Shown here in pieces: positions 44,105-55,255 of a DNA stretch of 64,000 nt (position 1 is the first letter of the stretch; every line of letters starts with the position of its first letter). The notes under the pieces are model-generated. The model made no database searches, was not told where the DNA came from, and was given only the letters and a program-made list of their open reading frames with translations. The DNA lies in the NCBI GenBank assembly GCA_963575745.1, contig CAUYUJ010007258.1, positions 1 through 64,000 of the forward strand, in the 5' to 3' direction. Source of the DNA: Prorocentrum cordatum (lineage: Eukaryota > Sar > Dinophyceae > Prorocentrales > Prorocentraceae). Position numbers and translations under genes: made by a program.

Positions 44105-44671
44105 ATGAGCAGGGGGTTGAAGGCGTTGCTAGCCCAGCGGAATGATCAGCAGTCGGCCGAGCCCAAGCAGGATCACACCCAGCCCGCGTGCAGCTTGTTT
44201 AAAACGCCACCGAAGCACACGAATATCGTGAGGTCCCATGCCCAGAAGGCTGACCTGAGGCGGGAGCGTGATGTCATGCGCATGGACGTGGTAGTGAACG
44301 AGCGTGTTGTTCACGTTGGCGTTCTTAGGCCAAGTCATCCATGTGACAAGCTCTTCGTTGCGTACAAGCCTGAGGCTTTGGCTGCGGTGCTTCACGTCGT
44401 GATGAGCATGGGGTTCGATGAGCCGCCGAAGCGAGAGCGCTTGCCTGATTTGCCCAAGGGTGTCCACAAGAGGAACGGCTTCGTACTTGCCAAGTTTGCA
44501 AAGCACGATGGCTCGAACGGCTACAAGAAGTGCAAGACCGTTGAGGATGCTATCCAGCTCCTAGCGGCTGATCACCACGAGCAGCACGAAGGTGCTCAGT
44601 GCGAAGAGGTTTCGCCGAGTGAGCTTCCCGACGGCAGTGCGCCCGTAGGCTTAGAGCCAGTCCATGGCTGA
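44105..44671 (+). CDS. unnamed dinoflagellate-type protein (188 codons)
   Basis: The first ATG at 44105 gives MSRGLKALLAQRNDQQ. The frame is open further upstream to 44039 but without an ATG. A basic segment (RSHAQKADLRRERDVMR) is followed by a compact region with a VVVNERVVHVGVLRPS strand pattern, then GFVLAKFAKHDG and GYKKCKTVEDAIQLL, then an acidic tail. The short basic beta-like core could bind nucleic acid, but that is guesswork. A similar KxxKTxxDA pattern is seen in unnamed dinoflagellate proteins from memory. Confidence that it is coding rests on composition unlike the flanking DNA. Confidence 0.5.
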   Translation: MSRGLKALLAQRNDQQSAEPKQDHTQPACSLFKTPPKHTNIVRSHAQKADLRRERDVMRMDVVVNERVVHVGVLRPSHPCDKLFVAYKPEALAAVLHVVMSMGFDEPPKRERLPDLPKGVHKRNGFVLAKFAKHDGSNGYKKCKTVEDAIQLLAADHHEQHEGAQCEEVSPSELPDGSAPVGLEPVHG

Positions 44672-44969
44672 CAACGTTGCAAGTATACATACTAAGCCAA
44701 CAGGCTGACAGCACCCGCATGATTTGGGGTCTGCGGGCTTCGCTATATGGATTCGCGAGTTGCCGATTAAGAAAGCACAGGCACTCATTGCTCATCCAGC
44801 CGATTTGCTGCATTGATGCGTTGCTGTTTGGACTTAGCGGGGGGTTGGGGGGGGGGGGGGGGGGGCGGTCGGGGAGCGCCATCGTAGTATAGCCGCTCTG
44901 GCTCAGTAGTGCATCGCGCCATCGCAAGCAGCCTCATCAAGCCGATTGGCTTCGTCTCGCTATCACGCC

Positions 44970-45317
44970 ATGGCGCCCAAGGCGCGCCAGGACAGCCCAG
45001 CGGTGCTGAAGCAGAAGCTCGCTGACATGCGGGCCGACCGCAACCGCCACAGGGAGCGCGCGGACGCGCTGGAGAGGTTCGTCGCCGTCATCGCCAATAA
45101 GAGCGAGGCCAACAAGCACGTGGACGGGATCTTCGTGGACGTGCGCAAGTTGCGGGTCTCGCGCGCTAGCACCGAAGTGCAGTGCAAGCCGACGGTGCTC
45201 GGGCGGCTCAAGAGGCTCTCGCATCTCCCCGAAGTCGTGGAGGCTAAGGACACGGGCGGCGGCGACGGCGACGACTCGTCCCAGTTAATGCCTTCGGGCT
45301 CAAGCTCAGCGAGCTAG
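44970..45317 (+). CDS. small basic coiled-coil protein (115 codons), unnamed
   Basis: ATG at 44970 gives MAPKARQDSPAVLKQKLADM, then RADRNRHRERADALERFVAV, a charged helix with heptad-like spacing. Then NKHVDGIFVDVRKLRVSR and a Gly/Asp/Ser-rich tail. It starts 300 bases after the previous ORF. I do not recognise the family. It may be a short coding exon or a remnant of a larger gene. Confidence 0.42.
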   Translation: MAPKARQDSPAVLKQKLADMRADRNRHRERADALERFVAVIANKSEANKHVDGIFVDVRKLRVSRASTEVQCKPTVLGRLKRLSHLPEVVEAKDTGGGDGDDSSQLMPSGSSSAS

Positions 45318-45782
45318 CTGGCTGTGCAGTTGAGAACGGGCTGCCCGTGGGCAGCGGCTGCCGCGGTGGACAGTGATCGTTGCTGCGGGCCGTTGCCGCT
45401 GTAGGGCGGGCGCCGCCCATGGCGGCGGCGACGCCCACAACGGCCCATGCAGATGCCGACAATAACGACCACAGCCCACCGTCCATAAGCTTCAGTAGCT
45501 CATTCTTGAGGTGCCATGCGAGTTCCCGCAGCATGATGCGCGCCATATAGCTGAGAATATGTTTTTCTTTTTTCCGCGGCACGTTGTGCTGCTGATCCTG
45601 TTGTGGATGAGGAGGGGAAGGGCGGATGGGGAGAATGAGGAAGAGTTTTGCGACGCATGCACCATGCATGTGGGGCGAACCTCAATATGCTACGCTACAG
45701 GCCTATATTATAGGCCCACCCTAACCCCAAACCCAACATGTTCTCAGCAATCCAGCTATTTCAGATCGCATGTGCCGCCGTT

Positions 45783-45885
45783 CTCCTCACCCACCTCCCC
45801 CCCTCCTTCTCCTGGCTCCGCGTCCCCCCTCACTCATCTCATGGGGTGGCCGCCCACCTCGCCCCCCCCTCCATGCATTGCCAGC
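45783..45885 (+). repeat. ~100-bp CT-rich dispersed repeat, copy 1
   Basis: CCGTTCTCCTCACCCACCTC, then CTCCTGGCTCCGCG, CTCATCTCATGGGGTGG and CCCACCTCGCCCCC. Copies are at 47765, 48195 and 48425. Confidence 0.75.
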
Positions 45886-46052
45886 GTGAAGTCGGGGGAG
45901 GGGATGGGCAAGAGCGCGAGCTGCACTGCGGCGCGAGGAAGGCTTCGCCCCACAAGAACGCGTAGATGCGTCAATCAAAATCCCCCCTTCAAGTCCACAG
46001 GGGGCCCCCGCTATAGGAGCAGGAGTCCGGACATATGAGATGTCATGCCGTT

Positions 46053-46213
46053 GCGTTTAACTACCGAAACTTGGTAGTCAATCGCAGGGTCGTCGCCGTT
46101 TGACTACCGAGACTTGGTGGTCAAACGGCGACGCCTTGCGTTTGACTGCCGAAACTTGGTAGTCAAACGCAAGGTCGTCGCCGTTTGACTACCGAGACTT
46201 GGGAATCAAACGC
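46053..46213 (+). repeat. array of four hairpins with GAAACTT or GAGACTT loops
   Basis: 46053-46085, 46091-46133, 46134-46174 and 46176-46213. Stems alternate between GCGTTTGACTACC-type and CGTCGCCGTTTGACTACC-type, and 7-base loops alternate GAAACTT and GAGACTT. Stems 2 and 3 each contain one G-T pair in place of a Watson-Crick pair, as expected if the RNA pairs. Stem 1 has two mismatches and stem 4 is imperfect. Confidence 0.82.
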
Positions 46214-47764
46214 AGGACCGCCTTCAGAAGGTCCGCGCTCCGCGGCTGCGTCGCGGGGGCCTGTCGGGCTCGTTGGGGCGCCTCCAGGGGCCGATCAGAT
46301 CAGAGTCGGCATTCATTTCAGGGGGTGGAGTTCAAGCCCTGGCCCCCGCCTCTGTTCGAACACCCATCGGCCTCCACGGAGGCCTATGCCCAAGGGGCAG
46401 GAGGGCCACGGGGAGGGATGGCGAGGGTGACAAGGGCGGGGGGGAGGAGGGGGAATGAGGATGGCGAGACGGAGGAGGAGGATTGGCTTGCCCCCCTGTC
46501 GGCCCAATCGGGCCTCCCCCACCCGCCCCCTCACCCGATCTGAAGGTCTCTTGATGCGACCCCTGCGCTGATAGACAGGCACTTCTTTGCCATAAAGCGC
46601 CGAGCCACATGCGCGCGGTTGGTCACGCTTCGTCAGGGGATTTTAATTTAATAAGTTTTGCGAGAATGTGGCCCTGAAAACTCGCGGTGAATCGCGGTGG
46701 CTCGGCGCAGGCGCCCGATCAGAGCATCTTGCCCAGCGCGCGGCAACAGCGCCATGCATCATGCTGGGCCGCGGCCCGCGAGCCGCTGGAGCACGCGACG
46801 CAGGCGCGTCCCCCGTCGCCGCCCGCGCGCGTCGCAAGCCTCCTCCTCCCCCTCCTCACCCCCCTCCTCCTCCTCCTCCTCCTCATCCTTCCCCTCCCCC
46901 CTCCATCTCCCCCCCCCCTCCTCTGCCTTCGCCTCCTCCTCCTCCTCCTCCTCCTCCCCTCCCTCCCTCTCGCATGGTAGCTTCTCCTCCTCCTGCTCCT
47001 CCTTCAATTATTTCCCCTCCTCCTGCTCTTCCTCCTGCTCCTCTTCTCCCCCCCCCCTCATCCTGCCCCTCCTCCTACTGCTCGCCCTTCACCTCGCGCC
47101 CCCCCCCCCCGGCGCCCCCCGGCGCGCCTCCCGGCCCCTCGGCCTTCGGCCCTGCAGCGCGTGCCCAGGGGGGGGGGGGGGCCAGGATGACGACTGAGGC
47201 GATGGCGACGAAGAGGACGAAACTGAGGGTGATGAGGGGCGGCGAGGACAAGGCGAACGAGGGGGGGGGGGAGGGGAGGAGGAGGAGGAGGAGGAGGAGG
47301 AGGAGGAGGAGGAGGAGGAGGAGGGGGATGAGGAGACGGATGGGGAGAACGCTGATGATGATGGGGGGGAAGGATGATGAGGATATGAGAGAAGACGTGG
47401 GATGATGATAAGCGGAATGAAGATATGGTGATGGGAGCGGGCGATGGGTAGTTAAGGGGGGGGGGGGGGGGGGGGGGGGGGGCATGGTGAGATGAGGATG
47501 AGAGGAGGTGTGATGATAGGAGGACGAGAGGGAGGATGCAAGGATGATGGGGGGAGTGAGGATGAGGATGGGGGATGAGGAGCAGGTCGGGAGGAGGGAG
47601 GTGAGATGAGGACGAGGTGAGGGATGGCGAGAGGAGGATGAGAGGAGAAGGGGATGAGATGATGACAATAGGGAGGATGAACGAGGATGGATGGGAGGAG
47701 GGACGAGGAGCTCCTAGGAGGGGGATGAGGAGGAGTGAGGGGGGGGGGGGGGGGGGGGGGGGAT

Positions 47765-47870
47765 GCATGTCGTCGTTCTCTCCGCCCACCTCCCCCCTCT
47801 TCTCCTGGCTCCGCGGCCTCTCTCGCCCCTCTCATGGGGCGGCCCCCCACCTCGCCCCCCTCGATTCGTC
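47765..47870 (+). repeat. ~100-bp CT-rich dispersed repeat, copy 2
   Basis: TGTCGTCGTTCTCTCCGCCC, then CTCCTGGCTCCGCGGCCTCT, CTCATGGGGCGGCCCCCCAC and CTCGCCCCCCTCGA. Confidence 0.75.
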
Positions 47871-48194
47871 GTGGCGCGTGCCGCGCTATCTCGCGGCGTG
47901 GACTTAGGGTCGATGATGCGGGACGAAAGGCAGTGCGAGGATGATAAGGCTGAGGAGGAGGATGACGCGGAGGAGGGTGGAAGAGGGATGACGATGAGAT
48001 GGGGGATGAAGGAGACGGGGATGACTTCGCGATGATATGTCAGCCCGACGATTGGCTATGTTGTGCCATGCGTGCGGCCAGCACCGCAGAATGCAACGCT
48101 GTGCTATGTTCTGCTATGCAATGCACCAGTCGCTTCTAAACCACTTTAGTTCAGCCTCCGCTCAAATTTCAGGCAAGGTCACAACTGTCGAACA

Positions 48195-48295
48195 GTCGTC
48201 GTTCCCCTTACCAACCTCACTCCCTCTCCTCCTGGCTCCGCGGCCTCTCTCGCTCATCTCATGGGGTGACCCCCCACCCCGCCCCCCTCCATATT
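48195..48295 (+). repeat. ~100-bp CT-rich dispersed repeat, copy 3
   Basis: GTCGTCGTTCCCCTTACC, then CTCCTGGCTCCGCGGCCTCT, CTCATCTCATGGGGTGACCC and CGCCCCCCTCCATATT. Confidence 0.75.
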
Positions 48296-48424
48296 ACGTA
48301 ACAAGGCAATGTAGGATGTCACAGAAACAGAAACACTATGATGACAACGACGACGACGCGACGGTGGGGCGATGACAACGAAAACGACGATGATGTTATT
48401 TGAAGTGCCGTCTCAGTTCGCATC

Positions 48425-48535
48425 TGTCGTCGTCATCCTCACCTCATTCACTCCCCCTTCTCCTGGCTCCGCGCCCCCCCCCCCCTCGCTCATCTCATGG
48501 GGTGCCCCCCCGCCTCGCCCCATCCACGTCGCGTC
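48425..48535 (+). repeat. ~100-bp CT-rich dispersed repeat, copy 4
   Basis: GTCGTCGTCATCCTCACC, then CTCCTGGCTCCGCG, CTCATCTCATGGGGTGCCCC and CGCCTCGCCCCATCCA. Confidence 0.75.
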
Positions 48536-48773
48536 GTCTACGTCGCAGGCCGTGCGCATCAAAGCATGGCGCAGCGTAGTTCGAGCATCGCGTGGTTGCA
48601 CGACTACACACGTTTTAGTTCAGCATTCTTGCTTGGCGCCACATGGCTCGCCCATGTAGCTTGTCAGAGCATCTCGCCCGTCATCGTTTGGCTCGCTGGC
48701 TTGCTGGCTTGCACCGCCGCGAGCCCGAAGGCTGACCCACGTCGCGGCTCGGTGGCCGGCGCACTCAAGCCGA

Positions 48774-50400
48774 ATGGTTAGTCCAAGCTGCACCTGCAGC
48801 TCACTCGTAAAGGAGATCGCTAGCGTGATTTTTTTTCTTCTCACGGCTCGCGGCGACCCCAACAACAGCTCAGACGCCATGCTCCAGAAGAGTTTTGCCG
48901 ACACTCTGATCAGCATGCTGAATGACTTCAAAAGCTTCGGGCCAGCCGAGGCCACCCAGCTTGTCGACGCTTTTTTTTTTTGGGGGGGGGGGGCGTACGG
49001 CGCAGATCACGCCAAACGAATCATGTCTATCATCGACGCCAAGGTCGCCAAGAGCAGCGGCTCCATCAAGCCCGAGGGCTCTAACAATCAGCAGTTGCTT
49101 CAGGAGTGGTGGTCGTACTTAACAACATCGGACTGGGACGCGATCAATGACCCCAAGATTTCGCTGAACCGCAAGATGACGACAATGGTCGAACGCGGCG
49201 TGGCGGTTGGTTGTATTGAGCCTTCTGAGCAGACGTACAAATGGGCTTTAGCAACGTTGCCTGTCACGCATTACGACGCCCCACCCGAGCCGAAGAAGGT
49301 GCACAGCATGTTGATGGACTTGAAAACATCGTTCAAATGAGAGAAAAAGGATTTCGGCTTCACTCGCATCATGGATTACCCAGATTCGCCATTCGAGCTC
49401 CCGCCCGACATCTTCCAGGCCGCCTGCCCAGTCGATGATCAGCCGAGCAAGATTGAGCTCAAGGGCATAAATGCAGTCGCTGACAAGATCTCGCTGCGCT
49501 CCACTAGAGGCCTGCTGAAAGCGTCTATTGACTCAGATGCTAAAGTAAAGTTCCAAGAAGCAAAACCAGAGCATGGTTGCGCCCGCATTTAAGACCCAAC
49601 AGCGCCCGCAGCCGACGCACGCGTGGCATCACCAGCAGGGGCCCTCGTTCCATCACCGAACGACCCGTGCGAGATGGGATTGTTTTACGAATACCAGCAA
49701 AAGTTGCTTGACCACCGCCAAGAAATAAGCCAGGCGGCTGCGCGGGGACTTCCAGCGCCTCACATGAAATCCGAGCAGCGAAGCAGCTTGGCTATCCACC
49801 GCGCTGCTGATGGGACGCTAGAGGTGCAACCAGCCGTCAAACATGAGCCACGTGTCAATCACGAGCCAGAAGCGAAGCGTGAGGAGCAAGACGCTGAGGA
49901 GCAAGACGCTGACCAGGGCGGGCGCGGCACCGCCGATGATGACGACGGACCGCGTGAAGAGGACTTGGGCCCCCGCACCCGCGCTGCGATCCTTGCCCTC
50001 AAGAAGCGCAAGCCGAAGGAAGACACGAAGGCGAAAGCCTCAGCTAAGAAGGGAGCTGCTGGCGCAGCAAAGGGAACCGCGACACTGGAGGCCAAGGCTG
50101 ATGCGCCACCGCGGTAACGCCCAGCAGCAGCCGCTGCTGCCGTCAAGCACGTGAAGGCTGCAAAGGGTGGGGGCAAGTCCAAGGATGCCGACTTGAAGCC
50201 GATCCCGAAGTCTAAAATCATGGGCGCTATGCCGTCGTTGCCAAAGGATGGTTCGAACCCCCGCCAGTGGCTTACAAGCAGGGAATCATCTACACAAGCG
50301 TCAAGGTCAGGCGCTTCCGTGCCCTCAGGAAGCCTAGCGATGCATGGCGCTTTGCGTGTCGCCGCCAGCCGTCGCACCCCTTCGTCTGGATTGGTGGCGG
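48774..50400 (+). pseudogene. unnamed dinoflagellate-type protein, three in-frame stops and a frameshift
   Basis: One frame carries protein-like sequence through TGA (49338), TAA (49590) and TAA (50115). Segment 1 has MLQKSFADTLISMLNDFKSF and WWSYLTTSDWDAIND. Segment 2 has MDYPDSPFELPPDIFQ. Segment 3 is an acidic then Lys/Ala-rich, disordered, histone-tail-like stretch. Near 50265 the protein-like signal moves to another frame (VAYKQGIIYTSVKVRRFRAL). A T-run/G-run at 48970-48992 is a probable error or slippage site. The stops are real in this sequence, so I call a decayed gene. The family is unnamed; an alternative start is ATG 48880. Confidence 0.5.
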
Positions 50401-51384
50401 GCATGTTGGCGCGCCGATGTCCAGCCGCCCTGAAAAGCTTGATTCAGCTAACAACGGCGATGCGTTCGGTGTCTTGGGTACGCCGGGCCGCGCTACCTCC
50501 GCCCAACCATGTTGTGACGCCGTTGCTGGTCTTATTGGGGGGGGAGGGACGGTGTGTTATAGCTCTTCCGCGTGGACTCTTGGTGTAGATTTGGCAGGTT
50601 TGTTTTGCGATCACGTTGCCCGATGGCCGCGACGTAAACCTCCTGGGCCACCCACTCAACAGCCACCCTCCCACCTCCCCCCCGCACCCTCATCTAAACC
50701 GTCATCCCCCCTCCGCACGAGCGAAGTCCACGGGCGCCACTGCGCCCGAACAGTCCCCCCTCCCCCCGTGCCCAATCGCAGGCCACTGTGTCCAATCAGT
50801 CCAATCTGTCCAACCAGTCCCCCTCGAAGGCCGCTGTGTCCAATCAGCCCAATCAGTCCACCCTCCCCTCCTGCCCTTCGCCGCTGCCTGTGCGTTCCAC
50901 GCCTTCGCCTCGGTCGTCTTGGGGTCGGGTCGTCGATTGGCAATGATGGCCATGGGCGGGCGGGGCGGATGGTGTAGGTAACAAGAGCATAATGACACAT
51001 AATGCGCCTAGAGCCTCGCGTGGGCTGGTCGGGCTACTACTCCGAGAGCTCCAAAGCTTTTTTTTTGGGGGGCTAAGCCGACCTCTGAGGCGCGGGCTGC
51101 AGCAGTGAAGGCGATCGGCGACGCCCAGGCTGAGCCATGAGACGCGCATGGTGCCCCTATCATATAGCCAGGCTTTTCGCCGAACATACAAGCACTCCGC
51201 GCTGCGTCACTTAACGCACCTGGCTGTCGAGAACGAGTCGTGAGGCATGTCTCAAGAAAAAAGCATGCATGCTCGTCACGTCGTCAGTCGTGCACCTTTG
51301 TTATGAAGCAATTGCTGGCGTTCCGTCCGTAGCCCGTTTCTCTCAGCATGCAATTGGGCCGCTCAGCGGTTTGGGCCGTTTCGG
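50401..51384. other. gene-free stretch
   Basis: The remnant frame fades out by about 50530. 50640-50900 is C-rich with five tandem-like CCAATCAGTCCAATC units (50785-50860). T8G6 homopolymers occur at 51059-51072. No gene is recognised. Confidence 0.45.
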
Positions 51385-53358
51385 ATGGAGCCGACGCGGG
51401 CTGCTAACTTGCGCAGGCTGAATGAGTTCCGCCGTGCCAAGCCTCACTGTGCAGCTTCTGCCTTGGCTGCAATTCTGGAGGACGTGAGACGCAATGGGAT
51501 CCCAGAGGTCATAGATCGGAACTCCATGCGGGCCGCGAGAGATGCTGTTACCACAGCTGTCGGCGAATACGGCCCCATTTTGCAAGCCTTCACGCGTATT
51601 AGTGCCGAGGGCGAGCCAACTAGCATGCCCATCGCCTGCCCGTTCGCATCCTTAGCGGCAGCTGTCGAAGAGAGCGCGCGATTTCGGAAATTCTTGAAGC
51701 GTCGGCTGATGCTTCACTCGTCGGCACCAGGACAGCCATGGAACTTTATTTTTATTTTGTATTCCGACGAAGTTACCCCAGGGGACCCCTTATCACCAGC
51801 GAACCAAAGAAAGTTCCAATCTATATTCCGGAGCTTCTTGGAATCTGGCGCGAGCGCGCTCAGTAACGAAGAGAGCTGGTTTGTGCTGATGACTTAGTTA
51901 TCCAAATATGTTGCTTCCCTTTCTGCTGGGTTAAGCCGAGCATTCGCTGAGGCTACCAAATGCTTTTTCAAGCCTGATGGCTTTCATTTCAAAGACGGTG
52001 ACATGGCCCTTGACTTAGACGGGGGTAGCTTCAGGCTGTTTGCTAAAGTGGGCGTGGTGTTGCAAGACGGCGGCGCCCATAAAACTGCATGGCAAGCAAG
52101 GGGCGACAGCGCGTCCAAGCTCTGTATGCTTTGCAAAAACATATTCACACCTGATTCTAGGGTTGTTGGCGAGGACGGTTCAGCAATGTTGCGCTGCAAC
52201 AAACTACATCTCGATCAGCTCGTGGCGCCCACGGACCATGAGCTTCGCGCAAACGCGAGGTATCTGGAACGCATGTAGTTGACCTTGTCCAATGATGACT
52301 TTGTGTTGTTGCAGCAAGCATTAGGCTTAACGTTTGCTAAGCGGGGTTTGCTGCTCGATTGGGCGCTGGACAGGCTGGTCAACCCAACAAAGGTGTTTAT
52401 GCATGACTATATGCACGCGCTCTTCGTCGACGGCGTCGTGAATCTGGTGGTTTACCTTGCGTTCGAAGCCTGCATAGCTGCTGGGCCTAACGTCGTGTGG
52501 GAGTCATTTTCGGGGGTCGTGGCAACTTGGGCGTTTCCTGGGCGATTTCACGCTGCGCATTTAGATCGCACCTTTAATGCTATTCGGAAAGACAAACACA
52601 GAAAGGCACACCGCGTAAAATGCCAGGCATCTGATGCATTGCTTATCTTTGCCGTGCTGCTGTTGTTCAGTCAGACGGCCCCGCGGCCCATGGGGGCAGC
52701 CAACGCAGCTTGCGACGCCATGATAGCTTGCGTTCAGCTGTCGGAGCTGGTAGTTGCAACCAGTCGGGTCGACGTGGGCCCAGCGAGGCTTTTGGGTTGT
52801 GTTCGCAAGTTCCTGGAATCAGTTACTGCTGCGTTCGGGCATGAGTGATCGACACCCAAATGCCACTGGCTTCTCCGCCCCCCGGAGATACTTGAGAAAA
52901 ACGGGCGGCTCTTAAATTGCTTTGTCCTTGAGGGGAAGCATAGGATGCCAAAGAGATACGCCGCCGAATTGGCGAACATCTCTGGATCGGCCTGCAAGTC
53001 GCTGCTGAGCGAGTGCGTTGCCCACCACCTTTCTGCAGTAAAACGCCGCAGCTTTGATTGCGATGTCGGCTTGGCACAGGGGCGCAGGGCCCCAAAGAAA
53101 AGCAGACAGCTGGCAATGGACGCACCGGGGCTGGAAGGCGATGCTGTCCCAGTCAACGCGGGCAAAGGTTCTCGCTTCAGCCAGCTCGGCTTATGCACTC
53201 AGGGGGGGCGTTGTGCTTCTAAATGGCTCCGATGGCATACTGGCCGCCCGCGTGAAATTGCATTTCGAGGTCAGTGGAGAAGCTGTTTCTATGATGGGGG
53301 TCATGGAGCTGTCTCAACGCATCCGTGGTGCTGCAACGGCAGTGTGGAAACTGTCTGA
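51385..53358 (+). pseudogene. decayed transposase-like dinoflagellate protein, three in-frame stops
   Basis: A single frame of about 658 codons is interrupted by TAG (51895), TAG (52276) and TGA (52846) with no frameshift. Landmarks: ILYSDEVTPGDPLSPANQRK (about 51759), ALSNEESWF, LQDGGAHKTAW (about 52058), GDSASKLCMLCKNIF with a possible Cys pair, LLLDWALDRLVNP, VFMHDYMHALFVDGV (about 52396), HAAHLDRTFNAIRKD, and after the TGA, TPKCHWLLRPPEIL, CFVLEGKHRMPKRYA. The acidic and His-containing motifs (SDE, HDYMH, EGKHR) fit a DNA transposase-like core, and I recall many similar dinoflagellate copies. No terminal repeats were found, so neither the transposase label nor the element boundaries are proven. 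Confidence 0.55.
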
Positions 53359-53975
53359 GCCTTCAGTGCAACGCTGGGAGACTACAGCCATCTTGGCTGC
53401 AGTAGATCACTGCGTATGCGCAGACGGCACCGTCGGCGCCACTCTGCCATTACAGTTTCAATGATGGGGTTTGGTGACGCGTTGCGTTCAGGAAAAAAAA
53501 AACATTCGCATACGCTGCGCGCGCCGCCGCACAGCCCATTCAGAAACGATGCCTCGGCGAACGCGCACGTTTAAGCCATTGCGGCTGAAGGCGTCGAACA
53601 GGAGGAGGAGGATTAGAAATGCGGAGGGAAGGCATGCCTGCTCCGCTTCTCCTTCATCCTCCTGCTTCTCCTTCTCTTTGTCCTGCTCCTGCTGCTCCTC
53701 CCCCTCCCCCTGCCCCTCCTCTTGCCCGTCCTCCTGCTCCTCCTCCTCCTCCTCCCCCCCCTCCTCCTCCCCCTCCCTCCCCGCGTCTAAAGCGATCAAA
53801 GACATGCCGAAATCGAGGCCGAAGGCGGCATGGGGCGGCGGCGCCGCGCCGAAGGCGTTGAACACTGAAGTTTAGCTCATATCAAGTGGTGCAACAAATG
53901 TTGTGCTGCAACCTAGGTGGTTCATCCTTGTGGCGCAACCTACGGGGGGACACCTACGTGGTGCAACTAATTTGC
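53359..53975. other. intergenic with CCT-rich run and GTGGTGCAACCTA repeats
   Basis: The decayed frame ends near 53358. CTCCTG/CCCCCTCC low complexity runs at 53640-53790. The 14-base GTGGTGCAACCTA minisatellite begins at 53885. No gene is recognised. Confidence 0.5.
53885..53970 (+). repeat. GTGGTGCAACCTA minisatellite, left block
   Basis: About five degenerate units (GTGGTGCAAC, GTGCTGCAACCTAGGTGG, GTGGCGCAACCTACG). The partner block at 56735-56880 lies on the other side of the large duplication. Confidence 0.7.
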
Positions 53976-55255
53976 TGAACTTGAAGTTGTCTTCTCCACT
54001 GCTCGCGCAAACATCCCACCCACCCACCCGCAACTTGGTTTGCAAAGCCTGTTAAGACCGACTACGACGACACCGACGACAACGACTAGGACGACGCCGA
54101 CGACGCCTCCGACGAGTTCGACGACGACAACGACGCCGACGACGACGAAGACGACGACGACGACGCCAACGAAGGCGACGACGAGGAAGGAGGAAGGACG
54201 ACGACGGCGACAGCGACGACAACGACGAAGGAGGAGGGAGGACGGTGACGACGCGAACGACGACGAAGGAGGAAGGACGGCGACGCCGACGACGACAACG
54301 ACGAGGGAGGAGGGAAGACGACGACGACAACGACGACGACGACGGCGACGACATAGGAGGGACGACGATGAGACGCCGACGACGGACGACGACGACGACG
54401 TGGGAGGAGGAGGAAGGACGACCACGGCGACAACGACGATGGAAACGACCACGACGCCAAAGAGGACGACGACGACAAACAGGAGAAAAGACAGAGGACG
54501 ACGTAGGCGACGACGACGACGACGCGGGAGGAGGGAGGACGGCGACGACGACGACGACGACGCAAGAGCGCGCGCGCACGCTTTTGTTGAAAATCCGTGT
54601 TGCGAAACCTTGGGTTCTTGTAGGTTTTTTGGACGCACGATTTTGAAATCCTTCCGAAACCGATGGCTTTCGAAGGTTTTCGGCATACGTCCGCGACGGC
54701 GCGCGAGTCTGCACTTCGTCCCTTTTTTTGCAGAGGATTCTCGCGACGGCGCACGCGCAAGGGCGTTCGACAGATTTCGGCATGCGCGCGCGAAGCCCGT
54801 TTGTTAGCATTTTGTGAAAATCTCGAAAAAAAACAGATGGTTTTCTTAAGATTTCGCAAGAGTTCGCGCGGAAGTTTTTGTTAGCACACCAGTGTTGCGA
54901 AACCATGTGTTTTTTATGTTTTTCGGAAACTCGATTGCGAAATCCTTCCGGCACCGAAGGTTTTTGAAGGATTTTGGCATGCGCTCGCGACGACGCGCGC
55001 GTGCGCACTTCGTCCCATTTTTTGCAAGGGATTCGTGAAAAAGTGTTATGTTAGAAAGAAAACTGTCCCCGCATAGTGTTATTTGACAGGGAACCGCAGG
55101 GGGGGGGAACCCGGCTTGGCTGGGATGGTATGAGTTCATATTTCGGATGGATATGTGGTCAGAATCATATATGATTTACAGCACGCGCGGGGGAACCGAT
55201 AAGTCCGGGGGGGGGTAGAATCTATTATTCTTCTAGAAAGGAGAATTGATCTTGA
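53976..55255 (+). repeat. large tandem duplication, unit 1
   Basis: It starts TTGAAGTTGTCTTCTCCACT, runs through a GAC-rich 500-base array, then two related 170-base segments with TTGCGAAACC, CGAAATCCTTCCG and CACTTCGTCCC. It ends with GGCTTGGCTGGGATGGTATG, AGAATCATAT and TTACAGCACGCGCGGG. Every landmark recurs in order at 55256-56735. No gene is supported; GAC frames are artefacts. Confidence 0.85.

Larger units (their letters stand above)
45318..48773. other. long gene-free region with hairpins, dispersed 100-bp repeats and low-complexity runs
   Basis: Contains the hairpin array 46053-46213, CCT/GGA low complexity (46830-47760, with G runs at 47455-47482 and 47739-47762), and four copies of a CT-rich repeat (45783, 47765, 48195 and 48425). 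CAGTGCG/GATGA-rich filler makes up the rest. No gene is supported. Confidence 0.55.

Noticed and set aside
46668-47405. Pro/Ser-rich protein frame
   Set aside because: Consists of CCT and GGA low-complexity repeats on both strands.
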